Shown here piece after piece: positions 9,871-22,890 of a stretch of DNA of 64,000 nt; the stretch's first letter is position 1; each line of letters begins with the position of its first letter. The notes beneath the pieces are model-generated. The model was not told the DNA's origin. It did not search any database and was given only the letters and a program-made list of their open reading frames with translations. The stretch is taken from positions 266,843,160 to 266,907,159 of the forward strand of contig CM037879.1 in assembly GCA_021292165.1 (NCBI GenBank), given 5' to 3'. The stretch is from Shinisaurus crocodilurus. Lineage: Eukaryota > Chordata > Lepidosauria > Squamata > Shinisauridae. A program made the translations under genes and the position numbers.

Positions 9871-10600
9871 ACAAGCCCCCCATCAACACATCTCCACTGA
9901 ATTAGGATGAATTCAACAGCAATTACATTTTCCTGCCTTCATTTTCTCTGACTTGCTCGGTGTAAGAAAGCTGCATGGCTGTAAGTTTTTCCAGGATGAG
10001 CCATGATAAAAACAGGTGATATGCAGGAAGCTGCCCTAAAGCACCATTGGCCAAACTCTTCACTCCCAGCATACATACACACAGTCAGTGGTTTTAACAG
10101 GATGGAGATAGCAGGAAATGGTCAGGGGTAATTTTGAGCAGATGCGACTGTGCTTTTAATGCTTGCCTTTGAATGGGTAGTGCAGCGACAGTGGAGTGGT
10201 TATAAAATTAGTGGGGCATTTAATAAGGGACAGGGGTTTTTTTCCCCAGTCAGAAAGGGTTTTGTCAGAAAACACTGGGTAGCTGGCTTTGTGCCTTTGC
10301 ATCTGTGTGTAGCGTGTGGCCTTCCTTCTGGGATTTAGAGATCCATGTAAAGGAGTTATTATGTGGAACTTTTCTCTGCCTAGTTTCTGTGTGTACTGAC
10401 TGACTTAAACCCTTGTGTGAGAACAGCTGTAGGCTGAATGCTTATTCCTAATGAATATGAAACGTGTGTACAGCCTCATCTGATTTATATTCACTTGGAG
10501 ACAATTCACAGTGAGTTCATTGGGGCTTATTCCTGAATAAGGATTCAAAGAATGACAAACTTAGTATCATACCCTTGTTCCTGAGTTTCTTCAGGGTGTA

Positions 10601-10646
<46 letters not shown>

Positions 10647-11050
10647 AGGCAATTTTCTTTAAAGAGTTCCACCCTTAAAGACAGCCTAAAAGTATTTTTA
10701 AATAAAATGAATAATAAATATTTTCTAATAGAGGGTGTTCCCCCCCTGACCCACCCAATATACCTAAGGGACTGTTCAAAATGGACATCTGTGTGTTTTG
10801 AGTAAAAGTTGAAAGCTAGCTCTTAACACCTAGTATAGGCCACAAATCAAGGTGATTCACATGACCTTTTGCTACATGAAAACGAGGAATTGGGAAGATT
10901 GGAAAGGAAGCACTTTAAGAACTGGGTTTGTGTTGTGAAGAAACACATTCTAGGAAGCAGGCCTGCTATAACTGCGAAGGTCATGGTTGAGGTAGATACT
11001 GCAAAAGGCAGGTGTCTAGTTTCTACTATATGCTTTCTGTCTCATTCTAG
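9871..11050. other. Upstream or intron sequence of WEE2; no exon recognised
   Basis: The WEE2 5' noncoding exon(s) must lie between the DENND11 promoter and 11050, but I cannot place them. A (TC)n microsatellite occupies 10605-10641. One CTTATT-type dispersed repeat piece lies near 10505-10550. The rest is unrecognised. Confidence 0.5.
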
Positions 11051-11055
11051 CTGCA

Positions 11056-11412
11056 ATGGATGACTGGAACAGCAGTAACAAACTCATCCAGAGGTTGGAT
11101 TTTTCCAGCTGTGGAGAAGACGTTGAGTTGGAAGAGGAGAATAGCATGCAAGAGGAAGAGCTAAGACGTGGCACCCCCCAGAAAAGCTGGGAGTCTCAGA
11201 GCTGGCGAACGCCCTGTCCTGTCCCAGTTACCCCGCAGAGGCAAACAGATGAGCTCTCTCAGACACTTCCAAAGTCATGGTCAAGTCCCGTGTGGGAATG
11301 CAAGGAATCTCTGAGAAAGAAAACGCTCCCCTTGGTGGATTACCCTGGGACTCCTTTGCACTACGTCACTTGGCAAAAACTGCAACTCTGTGATACCCCA
11401 AATACCCCAAAG
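11056..11412 (+). CDS. WEE2: WEE2 coding exon 1
   Basis: The acceptor is TCATTCTAG at 11042-11050, with five untranslated bases before the ATG at 11056. It encodes 119 residues from [20 protein letters not shown] to PNTPK. The donor is AAAG|GTAAGG, phase 0. It includes TP motifs ([24 protein letters not shown]) typical of Wee N-terminal regulatory sites. Confidence 0.95.
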
Positions 11413-14400
11413 GTAAGGTGATGGCCTTGGTGATGAGCATTTATACGTATCCCACTCTTCTACTAGAAGTACCCAGAGTGGCATACAGCATAATCCTGAT
11501 CCGTAAGCTTCGGCTTGCTTGAAATTTGGATGATAGGGGCTACATGTGTGAAATGTATTTTACCATTTCAAATGTGAAACTTTTCTAGTCTTAGTAGTCA
11601 GGACCCGCTGGCGTTTCTCGGGCTCCATCTGCCACCTTCGTGGCTATGAGCCCTCAACAGCAGAGGCTGTTGGTTCCTCAGGAGAGATTCTGCCTTGGTT
11701 GGGTTGGTAAAAATGAGTCCAAAGCGGTGTGCCCAGGCATAGTAGTAGTGTGTTGTAAGCAGAGTAGACGTGTGCCTTTAAACCAGGGGTGGACAACATG
11801 CTGCCCCCACCACTGTGCCCACTGCCCACCCCGAAAGAAAAGGTTTTTAAAAATTAAGGCGAAAAAATAGCATCTGGAGGACTACAGACCACCAAAAAAG
11901 TCAAATCTAGCTTGTTTGCAAGCTAGATTTGATCCTTCTAGGGCTCCATAGCTGCTACAGAGCCCTAAAAGGGACACATTTAGCTGCATTCAAGCTAGAT
12001 GCTTTGGGAGACTGTGGCCCGTGGGAAGAGGGGATTCAGGGGGTGAAAATGACCCCTGGCCCTCTTGAAGTTGCCCACTCCACTTTAAACTAAGCTGCCA
12101 TGGTGGAAGCATCTTGCATCCCATTGGGGAGGCCCAATGCAGTGCTGGGCACTCTCCCTCAGCTATACATGCCCTTATCCTGTGGGAGGATGCTCCAGAT
12201 TTCCTGGTGCCACTTGAACTATAGTATGGGAGTTGGGTCGGTGTTGTGGGGCACCTGCCAAGGCTCACACCTCAGCAGGGTTCTCACCGCTGACCACCAG
12301 GACCTGACCTCGTAGCGCTGCTGCTGTTGCTCCTGTTACCGTGGCCACCTGCTCTCTTCCTTTGGCCCAACGAGTGAGGGAGCCAAGAGAAGGAGCAGTT
12401 GCTGCTCCCTGCTCGTTCTCCTGCCTTTTTCCCGCTGGCAGTAGTGGGAATTCTGCCCAGAAGCGGAGGGAGAGCGAGTGGGTGATGGGGTGGGGGGGAG
12501 GAAGGGGGAGCCCCCACTGAGATTATCTTGAAGCTTCCTTATACCAAGTCAGATGAGATCAGGCTGTTCAGATGTCGAAAAATATGGTTAGGAGCATAGG
12601 AAGCTGCCTTATGCTGAGTCAGACCATTGGTCTATCTAGCCCGGTATTGTCGACACTGACTGGCAGCCGCTCTCCAGGGTTTCAGGCAGGATTCTTTCCA
12701 AGCCCTACCTGGAGGCCATGGATCGAATCTGGGACCTTTGCATGCAAAGCATGTGCTCTATCACACTGAGCTATGGTCCCTCCCCACAGCACCTGGTATT
12801 CCAAGGCGGTCACCCATCCAAGTACTAGCCAGGCCCGACCCTGTTAAGCTTCCAAAATCAGGTTAGCTTCCAAGTCAGACCATTGGTCCATCTAGCTCAG
12901 TATTGTTCACACTGATTGGTAGCAGGTCTCCAGGGTTTCAGGCAGGGGTCTTTTCTTCTAGCCCCACCTGAACATGCTGGGGATTGAACCTGGGACCTTT
13001 TGCACACAAAGCATGCATGTACTCCGCAGCTAAACTACACTGTTCCCCTGATAGATCCCACGCCCCGCCACCCTAAACCCGGAGCTGGCACTGTATGGGA
13101 AGACCCTAGAAAGCGCTGGCAAAAGGATATGCTTGGGAGCAAAAATTTACGTGGGATATCCCCTGCCGTTGCAAGGAATACCTTCCTGTCATATAATTGG
13201 GTTTTTTTTAGGTACAGGTATGCATGATATGATCAAAACCTTGAGTAAATGGAACCTGCCTGCAATACAGCAACAACAAAAACATGTGTCCCAGCCAATA
13301 ATAGTGCTTGGGAAGACTAGTTTAGGGTACAGTCCTATGCATGTTCAGACAGGAAAAATGTCCTACAACTCCCAGCATTCCCCAGCCGGGTTCTAGTCCC
13401 CGCTCGGCCATGAAACTCACTGGGTGACTTTGGGCCAGTCCCTGACTCTCAGCCTAACCTACCTCACAGGGTTGTTGTGAGAACAAAATGGAGAGGAGGA
13501 GGACTATGTAAGCCGCCTTGGGTTCCTTGCAGGAAAAAAGGCGGGGTATAAATATAATAAGTAAATAAATATCATCAGGATATTACTTTTCTTTGTATCG
13601 AGGTACATTCAATGGATGGGATGGTTATGTTCTTGTTCTTCCAACTTGTGACGGGGAAGAACCAACATTGGTGTGTCCAGGTTGGAGTGGGAGAGAAGAT
13701 CTGTTTTCTCCCCTGAGCAGCGCCAACTCCAGGTTTTGGAGGGCAAGATGGCCTTGGGGCTATCCTCCGCCTCATCACTATCAATTCCCTTCCCCCCCCC
13801 CCTGGGCCCAATCCACACAACTGTCCCAGACTGAGAGTGCAGGATGCGTCTCCATCTCCTCATTCTTGTGCGTCATTGCTTCTGTGCCCTTTTTATTACT
13901 TGTGCGCTGTGGGAGGGCAGCTGGACAGGCAGGGACAGGGAGGAGGAGCTGGGTCAGGAGGCTCCAGGGGGTCAGTAGTGGGCCTCGGCTGGTGCCCAAC
14001 AATGCTGGCTCCTGATGCCGGCCCTGCCCCTGAGTGTGCCCCACATGACTTCCATAGCAAGGAAAACAGAGAGAAATGTCAGTATGCCTATGTACTCCAG
14101 TTGCTGGGGGACATGGGCAGGAGGTTCATAGATCATAGAGTTGGAAGGCCATCAAGTCCAACCCCCTGCTCAGTGCAGGAAACTAGAGGAGGGGCCTCCC
14201 ATCCAAGTAATAACCAGGCCTGACCCTGCTTAGCTTTCCACGCTCAGACAAGCTGGGCCAGCATGAGCCACAGGCCTGCTTACAGGGTGCTGTCGCACTC
14301 ATATCTTGCTTGTGGGATCCCGTGGGCAGCTGGTTGGCCACTGTGTGAACAGAATGCTGAACTATATGGACCCTTGGTCTGATTCAGCATGGCTCTTCTT

Positions 14401-17400
14401 ATATTCTGCACTGTTGTAGGCCAGGGGTGGGCAGAAAGTAGTTCAGGATCTAGCCGCTGGTAGATCTCAGGTGACTTGGAGTAGACTGGCAAGAATTTTT
14501 GAACTCCAGTGGTTTAAAAATAGCAACAACAATTGCTATTTACTATTCCCCACCCCACCCCGCCATTAGACTTCTGAAATGAGAAATTGATTTTTGTGTG
14601 GAAGGACTGTGAGCTCAGCTCAGCTCTGTTACTCCAGACATTTCCCTGTGCTCAGCATCTGATCAGAGGGACCCATGTTCCTTAATTCTAATTTTATGCT
14701 TTTTGCAACAGGCTGACTATTAAGTAACAGTGGCAGTCATTCCAGCCCCGTTAACTCTCTCCTCCAACCCCCAATCTCACAACAGAATCGTACAGCTGAG
14801 AGCCGGTATGGTGCTTAGAATATAAGATGAGGACTGGAGAGGCCCGGGTTTGAATCTCCAATCACATAGCTCACTCGGTGACTTTGACAATCGCCATTGT
14901 GTGGCTGAAGCTACCTCACAGGGTTGTTGCAGGGATAAAATAGAGGGGGGAGAGAAGCACATGTGTTGCCTAATGTTCCTGTGAGGAAAGGAGTGGGGTA
15001 TCAATGAAATAAATGAAGATGTATCGCATGGATGCCTCCTTATGGGATGCTTTGGTGGTTCTGCTCCCTCTAGCGTCATGAAAGCAACGCCTCCTGTTTT
15101 CTCAGATGAATAGCTGAGAGTCATGGGAATATCATCACCGTCTTTCTGTTGTATATATCAGCCTTCCCCAACGTGTCGACCTCCAGGTGTGTTGGCTGGG
15201 GATGCTGGGACTTGTAGTCCAACCCATCTGCAGGGTGCCAGGTTGGGGAAGGCTAGTATGATATATATATTTAACCATCAGAATGTAGCACGGCAGAGGC
15301 AGCTTTACTTCAAAGGATCTTCTGTCACTTCCTCATCCCAGGCTCCGATGTTGAGTCTTTGCAGGCTATAAAGACACAATCGTGATTGATTCTTTAATTG
15401 TGTTTTGCTCTCTTAAAATTTGAAATGGAGTAATTTAGAAAACCCCTCTTCATCTTCCTGCTTGTCAAGATGGATGTCTGAGGACTTGGCTCTCTTATTA
15501 GGCCTTGCCGCCAAAAATATCCTACTGTGATAGTAACCTAGCTAAAAGAAGAGCCTTTTCTCCCACCCCTGATTTTTAAATCTGTATGACTGACAAAGAT
15601 CCACCTTGACAGGAAGCCGAGAGTCTGATGGTTTGCCTCTTGGTGTTCCAGCTGCGATTTGAATAGATCTGTCCATATTGTGATGGGGACCAGAGCTTAG
15701 TGCAGGGGTGGGCAACTTGTGGCCTTCTAGATATGTTGGCCTAGAACTCCCATCAGCCCTAGCCAGCATAGCCAGTGGTGAGGGATCATGGGAACTGTAG
15801 GCCAAAACATGTGGAGGGTCACAAGTGGCCCATCCCTGGATTAGTGGTAGCTAGGGTCCCACGTTCAGTCGCTAACCACAGAGCAGGTGATGGAAAAGAC
15901 CTTGGAAAAGTCACTGTCTGGCTAAATGGCTGAATAGTATGACCTGGTAAAGCGTGGGCCAATGTCAAGGGTTGGCACGGTTGGGCACCTGCCGAGGACC
16001 CTAACCCCAGTAGGGGGCCTGCTGACAAGAGCTCCTTGGAGTTGCTCCTCCTCTTCCCCACTGCACCCTGCTTGTTCACCTGCCCCTCGCGCTGGCCCAG
16101 ACAACGGTGGTGGTGTGAGAAGGATGCCGCTGCCTACCTGCTGTCAAGCAAGCAAGCGGTAGCAATGATGAGAGAGAGAAGGAGGAGCAGTAGCAGCTGG
16201 TGACACTACCGGTGAGAAGGCAGACTCGCCGAAGGAGGGGGCCCTGTCCTACCCCACCCCTCAGTAGGGCCACAAGCTTGCCCTCCTTATTGGGATCTCT
16301 GAGTGCGCTTACGAAAGGTTGGGGGCTTCTTTCCTCAAACCCTTACACCTCTCACGCTGACTTTGGGATGTCTAATCCCTAGCTAGGGATGTAGCTGAGC
16401 AGCCCGCAGACAGGAGCAAGGCCCGAACTGGGCCTGCTCGCGTCCGACGGGCTGCTCAGCCACGTGCGCGAGCCTTACCTGGGCTATCCGCCGAGCGGAG
16501 AGCCTGTCTTCCCTGTCCGCAGGGTCCCATCGCGTCACTTCCGGCACAGAGGAAGTGTTGCGACGGGACCCTGCGCTCTGTTTTTGGCGGGGGGGGAACC
16601 ATGGCAACAGGGCTGTTTAAGCCCTGTTGCCATGGTTCCCCGCGTCAAAACAGAGCGCGGGCGGGGCTCCAGTGCGCTGGAGCAGTGGCTCCGCAGGCGG
16701 CGGAGGCGTGCCGGAGCGCAGAACCAGGTAGGGCGACGGCGGTGGGGGGTCCTCCGGCGGTGGGGGGTCCTCCGGCAGCAGCGGGGAGGGCTGGGGGGTC
16801 CTCCAGCGGCGGCACGAGCGGTGCGGACACGCTCTGCGCCGCTCTGAAGAGCGGGATCGGGCCACCGCCGCTTGGGGGGGTGAGCCCAGAACGAGCCTCA
16901 GCCGGCTCCAGCTCGGCCCCACCACTAAATTCAGCCCCAGCTCGGCCCCACCAACCTCTTTGACCAGTACAATAAGCACAGCTTTCCACACAGACTGTTT
17001 CAAATAACAAGGAAAAGTTTATTTTAAAACACAAGTTCTGGAAATAAGTTTCATGTGTAAGTTTCAGATACTCTTAAGTAATGTGCTATCTTATCCTAGT
17101 ACCAATCCTCCCTCAACAACTGTTCCCAATATCAATCCCTGCACTCACTAGCTAATCTCTTAACAATCCTAATATAATCGCTCAGCTCTCTCCAGTCAGC
17201 TTCAGTCTCCCAAACAAACAGCACTTCACATTCCACCCACTCGTCTCCCTCCTGCACTCCCTCTTCACAGAACCCTCCAACCCAAAACCCCTGCCTGAAC
17301 AGCGCCACAGTTTTTATAGCACAGGCTCCACCCCCTTCTCACTCTCAGCCAATCGTGTGTCATATGTAAATATACTTCTTCCTGCCCATCCTGCCACACT

Positions 17401-19973
17401 CACCTAACATAACACACAGATACAGCAGGAAATACATGCTCCTTGTGAAGGACTGCCAACCCGTCCTTTACTCCGAGACCAGAGATTAAAGGTGCAAAAC
17501 TGCCAGCCTTAGCTCTGCCGTCTTGACCCGATTCTCTCAGGGCCTTGCCCTGGGTCTATACACTGGATTTAGCACTGAACCACAGGAGAACCACACGCAC
17601 GCACACACACACACACACACACCGTGTGGGGTAAAACCAGGAAAGTTTATTCAACGTAAACAGATTACAATAAAAGGTGGGGAATGAGGGAAGAGGGAGA
17701 AAGGTGGGGGAAGACACTTTGGTGTGCACAGTAGAGCTACAAAATAACAAAGCAAATTCCTTTACTATATAACTACCCAGGCACTTACTCTCTTAACCTG
17801 GGGGTTGGTCCTCTCAGGGTTTGCCTCAGCAACAGCCCTACCCCGCGCTTCTTCACGTGCAGACAACAACAAAACCCAAAAGCCACGGCAAGCAGTATAT
17901 ATCCCCCACCACCACCTTTCTGTAGCTTGGCTGTCTTTGGCCAATCAGGATGAACTTCATCTGGGCTAGGTGGAGGAGAGGTGACCAGGGCTTTTTCCAG
18001 CACCTTTTCTTCTATTAATTACATTACAATTTAATCGCCATCTACTCCCGAGGAAATGTAATCCAAGAGTTCCAGTACCCTTTTCTCCAGAAAAAAAGCA
18101 CTGGAGGTGACTCTTTGATCTTGAATAGAGTGCTTGGGCCCCATTTGCATGGGAGACTCTGAGGCGTCTAGTCTTCAGAAGAAGCTACATTTGCATAGGG
18201 TTCCCCACCTCCAGCTGGGATTATCTTGTTTACACGTGTGTGTGTGTGTGTGTGTGTGTGGTGCAGGAAACTGATGCTTTTTTCTTCACACTTTTCAATC
18301 GAGCCTCAACCGGGCAAAACGGGGCTGAAATCGGCCCCGCTCACGCCCGGCGAGGCCTTACCTTCTCTTCTGGGCAGCTCACCTCTCTGCGGCGAGCCAC
18401 CCACGCAGCCCGCTCCAGTCCCGTCACTTCCGGCACCGGAAATGACATGATGGGACCCTGCGCAGGTGTGCTAGACCCGCATGGCGCATACTGCGCCTGC
18501 GCAGGGTCCCGTCGCGTCACTTCCGTGGGTCAAGCGGCACGGAGAACTGCTCCACGCCGCTCAGAAGATCGAGGCGGGGGGGCCGCCCCCGCGGAGAGTC
18601 GAGGTGGGGGCGCAGCGGGCCCCCACCCAGGTTCGAATGCATGGCTACTTCTAATCATATGCTCTATACAAAAACACATTATACTTACCACCTATACACT
18701 TTAAATTTAAACCCAAATAACATAACATCACAGGCTGCCAAGCCCAATTTAAGGTCTTGCTTTTAGCATATAAAGCCCTTAACAATTTGGGACCCAGGTA
18801 TCTCCCCATTACCACCCAACTGGGGCTCTTTGATCAGCAGGAGATGCCCTGCTCGTGGTCCCCCCATCCCATAAATGAGGTGAGAAGGGTGGGGACTCGA
18901 GAGAGGGCATTCTCAGTGGCGGCCCCCCATTTGTGGAACTTGGTCCCAGGAGAGGTGTGATTAGTCCCCACTATTTTGAAACGTACCGTAAATTAAATAC
19001 CTTTTTATTGATGCAAGCATTTGGCTCCTGATTTTTTGGTTTTGGTGTATTTCGGCCAGATTACTATCGTTGTATTTTAAATTGTTTTAGTGTGAAAGTA
19101 TGATTTTGTGGTTGTTTTCTTGGGACATGTTTTATTAAGATTCTAAACTGTTCTGTGCTCCTTTTGGAGGATGGGCAGGATATACGAATTATAAAGGCGC
19201 AATCCAATGCATGTTTAGACAGTAAAAAGGCCTACAACTCCCAGCATGCCCCAGCCAGCATGGCTGACTGGGGCATGCTGGGAGTTGTAGGCCTTTTTTT
19301 CCTGTCTAAACATGAATTGAATTGTGCCCTAAATAAATAAATATTAGCACTAAAAATGCATAATGAAATACTGCTTAATGTGCTTTGCACATTATTAGTA
19401 CGGTTGGGAGTAAAAGCAGTCATTCACATCTTCCTCTTTGCAGGTCAAGCAGGTGTATGTTCCTAGTGGTCTAGAACATCCGTCGTTGTTGATCTCCTTT
19501 GTGTCTTTTGCTCCAGAGTCTCCTAAGCAAGACAGCTTTCCCTTCACCTGTGGGCAAATTCCCCTCCAAAGGGATGAGAAACTTGCGATTCACTTCCTGT
19601 GCTGACCCAGAGGAGGCTCCACCAGTTTCTTCTTCAGTTAACATTAACCCGTTCACACCTGAGTCGTATCGACAGATGGTTTTCTATCCCAGTGGCAAGA
19701 GGAAAGCCAGAGGGAAGATGTGAGTGTTTTCTTACTAAAGTATCTTATTACAGGAGTAAATAAAGAAAAGGTAGCTCAGGATCTATTGGTAGATTACATA
19801 CTCAGTGGTAATAGGTAATACACTGTCAATAAGTAATGGCACATTCAATCTGCTGACCTACCATGGAAAGACGGATTTAGCCAATGCTGATCCCTCTGAC
19901 TCGCACTGTTGATGAGGTCAACATTGCAGCAATATATGAGCTGGGGTGTCAAAGGCCAACTGAGAAGCTTGAT

Positions 19974-20012
<39 letters not shown>

Positions 20013-22834
20013 TCTTCCTGCATATGCCTTTATAAGATAGAAAAGGTGATGTTTGAATTGGTCTATGTGGGTCTGTCAGAGCTGGATGAGTGCTTCCTTC
20101 TAGGCCGGCTTAGGAGTCTTGGATTTCACAACTCGGGAATCAAATTTCATAAGCTTAAAATGCCACATCGCTACTCCCCCCCCCCCCCCCCGTGTCTCCA
20201 GATGTCAGGGAATTACGGTATGCATTAATGAGAAATCTGAATTGATCCTGAACCACAATATGAACCTCCCAATCTGAGGGCTGTAGCTTCTGTGGTCTTA
20301 AGAGTGAATTTTCTTGCCGTCTCTGTATGCTTATCTGCAGAAAAGCCTGTATAAATACTTTATCAAGCTTGAATAGTTCCTGAGGCTGGTGCTTAAATAT
20401 TTAAATGGTGAAACTGAAGGCTCATGGCTCTTATGTTTGCACTAAGATCCTACTTCATGTAATTCAACTTTTCGTTTTAGGGATGATCCTAGCCAAAAAG
20501 GGGATCCGATGGAGCAGGGATTGCCAGCCAAGGTGAGTAGTTGATGTTCGCATACGTGTATAAATACCATCATGCTCAGTAGTTCTCTGTTTGAAGGGAA
20601 GAAACAGGGTACTGCTAGCCTAGAGCAGTAGACAAAGGAAGTATTGCTGGAGCACAAAAAGCAATCTTAATAGCTGACATCCTTCTTCTAATTTTAAAAT
20701 TTCAAAGAAAACCTATAATAAAGTGTGTGGAAGGGAGAGAAAAACAAGACAACATTACAACGCGATAGTCATTACAACACTAGACAACAGGCTTGAATAT
20801 TAATACAATTCAAAACAAAAATATATGTGCCGCTATACTTTAATTGAAGAGCACATTCCAAAAATCAACAAACCGGTCCCAACTTATGAGAAATGTTCTT
20901 TATTTGCTTGCTTCAAACCTTCCCTGAATCTAATGGGCAGTTCAATCCTACAGTCTAGACAGCATCTAGATGGCCATAGGATTTTTCAGAGACTCAGCTA
21001 CAAGGTTGGTCAGAAAAGCGCTCCAACCTCGTAGCTGGGGATCCGTGCTCAGATCCCCCTCCCCCCCTCTCAGCTGGCATGGAAAGAACTGTGTTGGCAT
21101 CATCTGAGGTCGCTAAGGGCTTTTGGGGGTGAGGAGGGGGCGGGGAGGGGAGAGGAGGAGACAGGTGCCACCAAAATAGGAGGTATCCTGGTGGCACCTC
21201 AGCCTCCTTCCCTCTTGCTCCAGAGCGCTGCATTTAGACAGCCAAAACTGGCCGTCTAAGAGCTTTTCAGGGCAGGAGGAGCACGGAGGTGACGCTTCTC
21301 CCGCCCTACATAGGATGCCCATAATCCTCTGAGGTCAGAGGGCTATGGACTTCCCAATTGGATTGCGCCTTAAATGTGCAAGTTTGATCATTTAATGTGT
21401 TCCAGCTCTTCAGCTACTCTTCTAAATGAAATACAACCACCATGCTTTTCCATATATTTGGCTATCTTTACCCTGGATTGCTATAATAAAATTATAGATC
21501 AATTCTCAAGATTCTTTCTAAGAGTCAATAGTACTTAATCAGAGGTGTGGATTCTATGTGGGTCCTTTCATCCACTCCTATAGAACACAATATCTTGAAG
21601 ATTGAACTATTGAATGATGACTAGGCATGCATATTCAGGACATTTCTAAACCACCCAATTGCCAAAGGCAGTTCCAGGGCAGTGTACATAAAATTATACA
21701 AACAATATAATATAACTATAAAAATTAAACAGAGGCATAAAAAGACATAAAACCATGTAAATATGCCTGCTGCTTTCCTAAACCTCCCTATTCAGAGTAA
21801 GTTCCATTGAATTTAGTGGGACTCACTTCTGAGTCAACCAAAGTACTAGAAAGTAAATCTTGGTTGAACTTATTTCTGAGTAATCATCCGTAGAAATCTT
21901 GCTGTTAGGGTGCAATCCTGTGCACATTTACTAGTAAGCACCACATTTAGTAAGCACCATCTAACAGTCTGGGACTTGCAGCCCAATTCTATCCATGTTT
22001 ACTCAGAAGTCCCACCTTACTTGCAAGTAAGTATGCCTGCATACCTAAAACTACTTACTACAAAATGACTGGGTTCAGGCAACACGATAACCCACGTTCA
22101 AGGGTTGAGCATGGGTTGAGTGTGGGTTGCTGTTGAAATGTGGGCTATTGTGTTGTCTGAACCCAGCTGTGCTAACAAGCCAGGGCTTGTTAATCTTGAA
22201 CAACCCATGAATAGAACCCATGGTTTGTTGTTGGGTTGTGAACTGTGGGTTATTCACAATGGTTTGTTATCTTGGCTGGGTTCAGACAACATGATAACCC
22301 AAGTTTCAACAACAACCTGCAGTTCAGTGACAACTCTCACTCAACTCATACTCAACCCTTGAGTGTGGGTTATCGTGTTGTCTGAACCCAGTCAGTGTGT
22401 CCCATTGAAACATACTGCACTACATTCAGTGCAGTGGCCAACAAAGTTTCAGACCCAGATTTAAATCCTCACTTGACCATAAAGCTCACATTGGGTGATT
22501 CATGGCATCTGCACCTAATATCAATATTTTGTTTTAGTACAAAGATTTTCACGTATATTCTCGGTTAGTAAATTCTGATACAAATTGAGATGATCTCCAC
22601 GTCCCAGATTCATGTGCAGATCAGGACTTAGCAATCCACTGGCTTTCATACTTCCTAAACATTCTGAGATGGTTCTCTGCACAAAACAACAAAGCAAATG
22701 AAAATGCAGTTAGTGCTGTGTTCTCTGAGTGAAATTACCTTGAGATATATGTATTTAAATAGGTTTTAAATTGAAATATTCATGCAGATATTATTATTAT
22801 TATATTTATTATTATTATTATTATATTTATTATA

Positions 22835-22890
<56 letters not shown>

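Larger units (their letters stand above)
17444..18290 (-). mobile_element. Solo LTR (same family as 46742 and 47651), with a MITE inside
   Basis: It is a full-length reverse copy of the LTRs at 46742-47609 and 47651-48288. On the minus strand the order is CA-repeat, GTTCATCCTGATTGGCC, a TATA-like GGATATATACTG, CTCTACTGTGCACACC, AATAAACTTTCCTGG, and an end at CAGTCCTTCACA. A family-5 MITE (17986-18103) is inserted. The target duplication is not clear (CTCCT versus CTTTT). Confidence 0.8.
11413..19516 (+). other. WEE2: WEE2 intron 1 (about 8.1 kb, repeat-dense)
   Basis: It holds tRNA- and 5S-derived SINEs (12.6-14.3 kb), hAT-type MITEs, a CR1-like tail, and a CpG-rich foldback block with solo LTRs (16.4-18.6 kb). 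An L2-like tail with a MITE in it lies at 18.7-19.35 kb. Unassigned parts are 11413-11780, 13570-14065, 14490-14790 and 15260-15690. Confidence 0.85.

Noticed and set aside
12784..12860. Functional 5S rRNA gene
   Set aside because: Only the 3' half is present, with several changes and an incomplete internal promoter.
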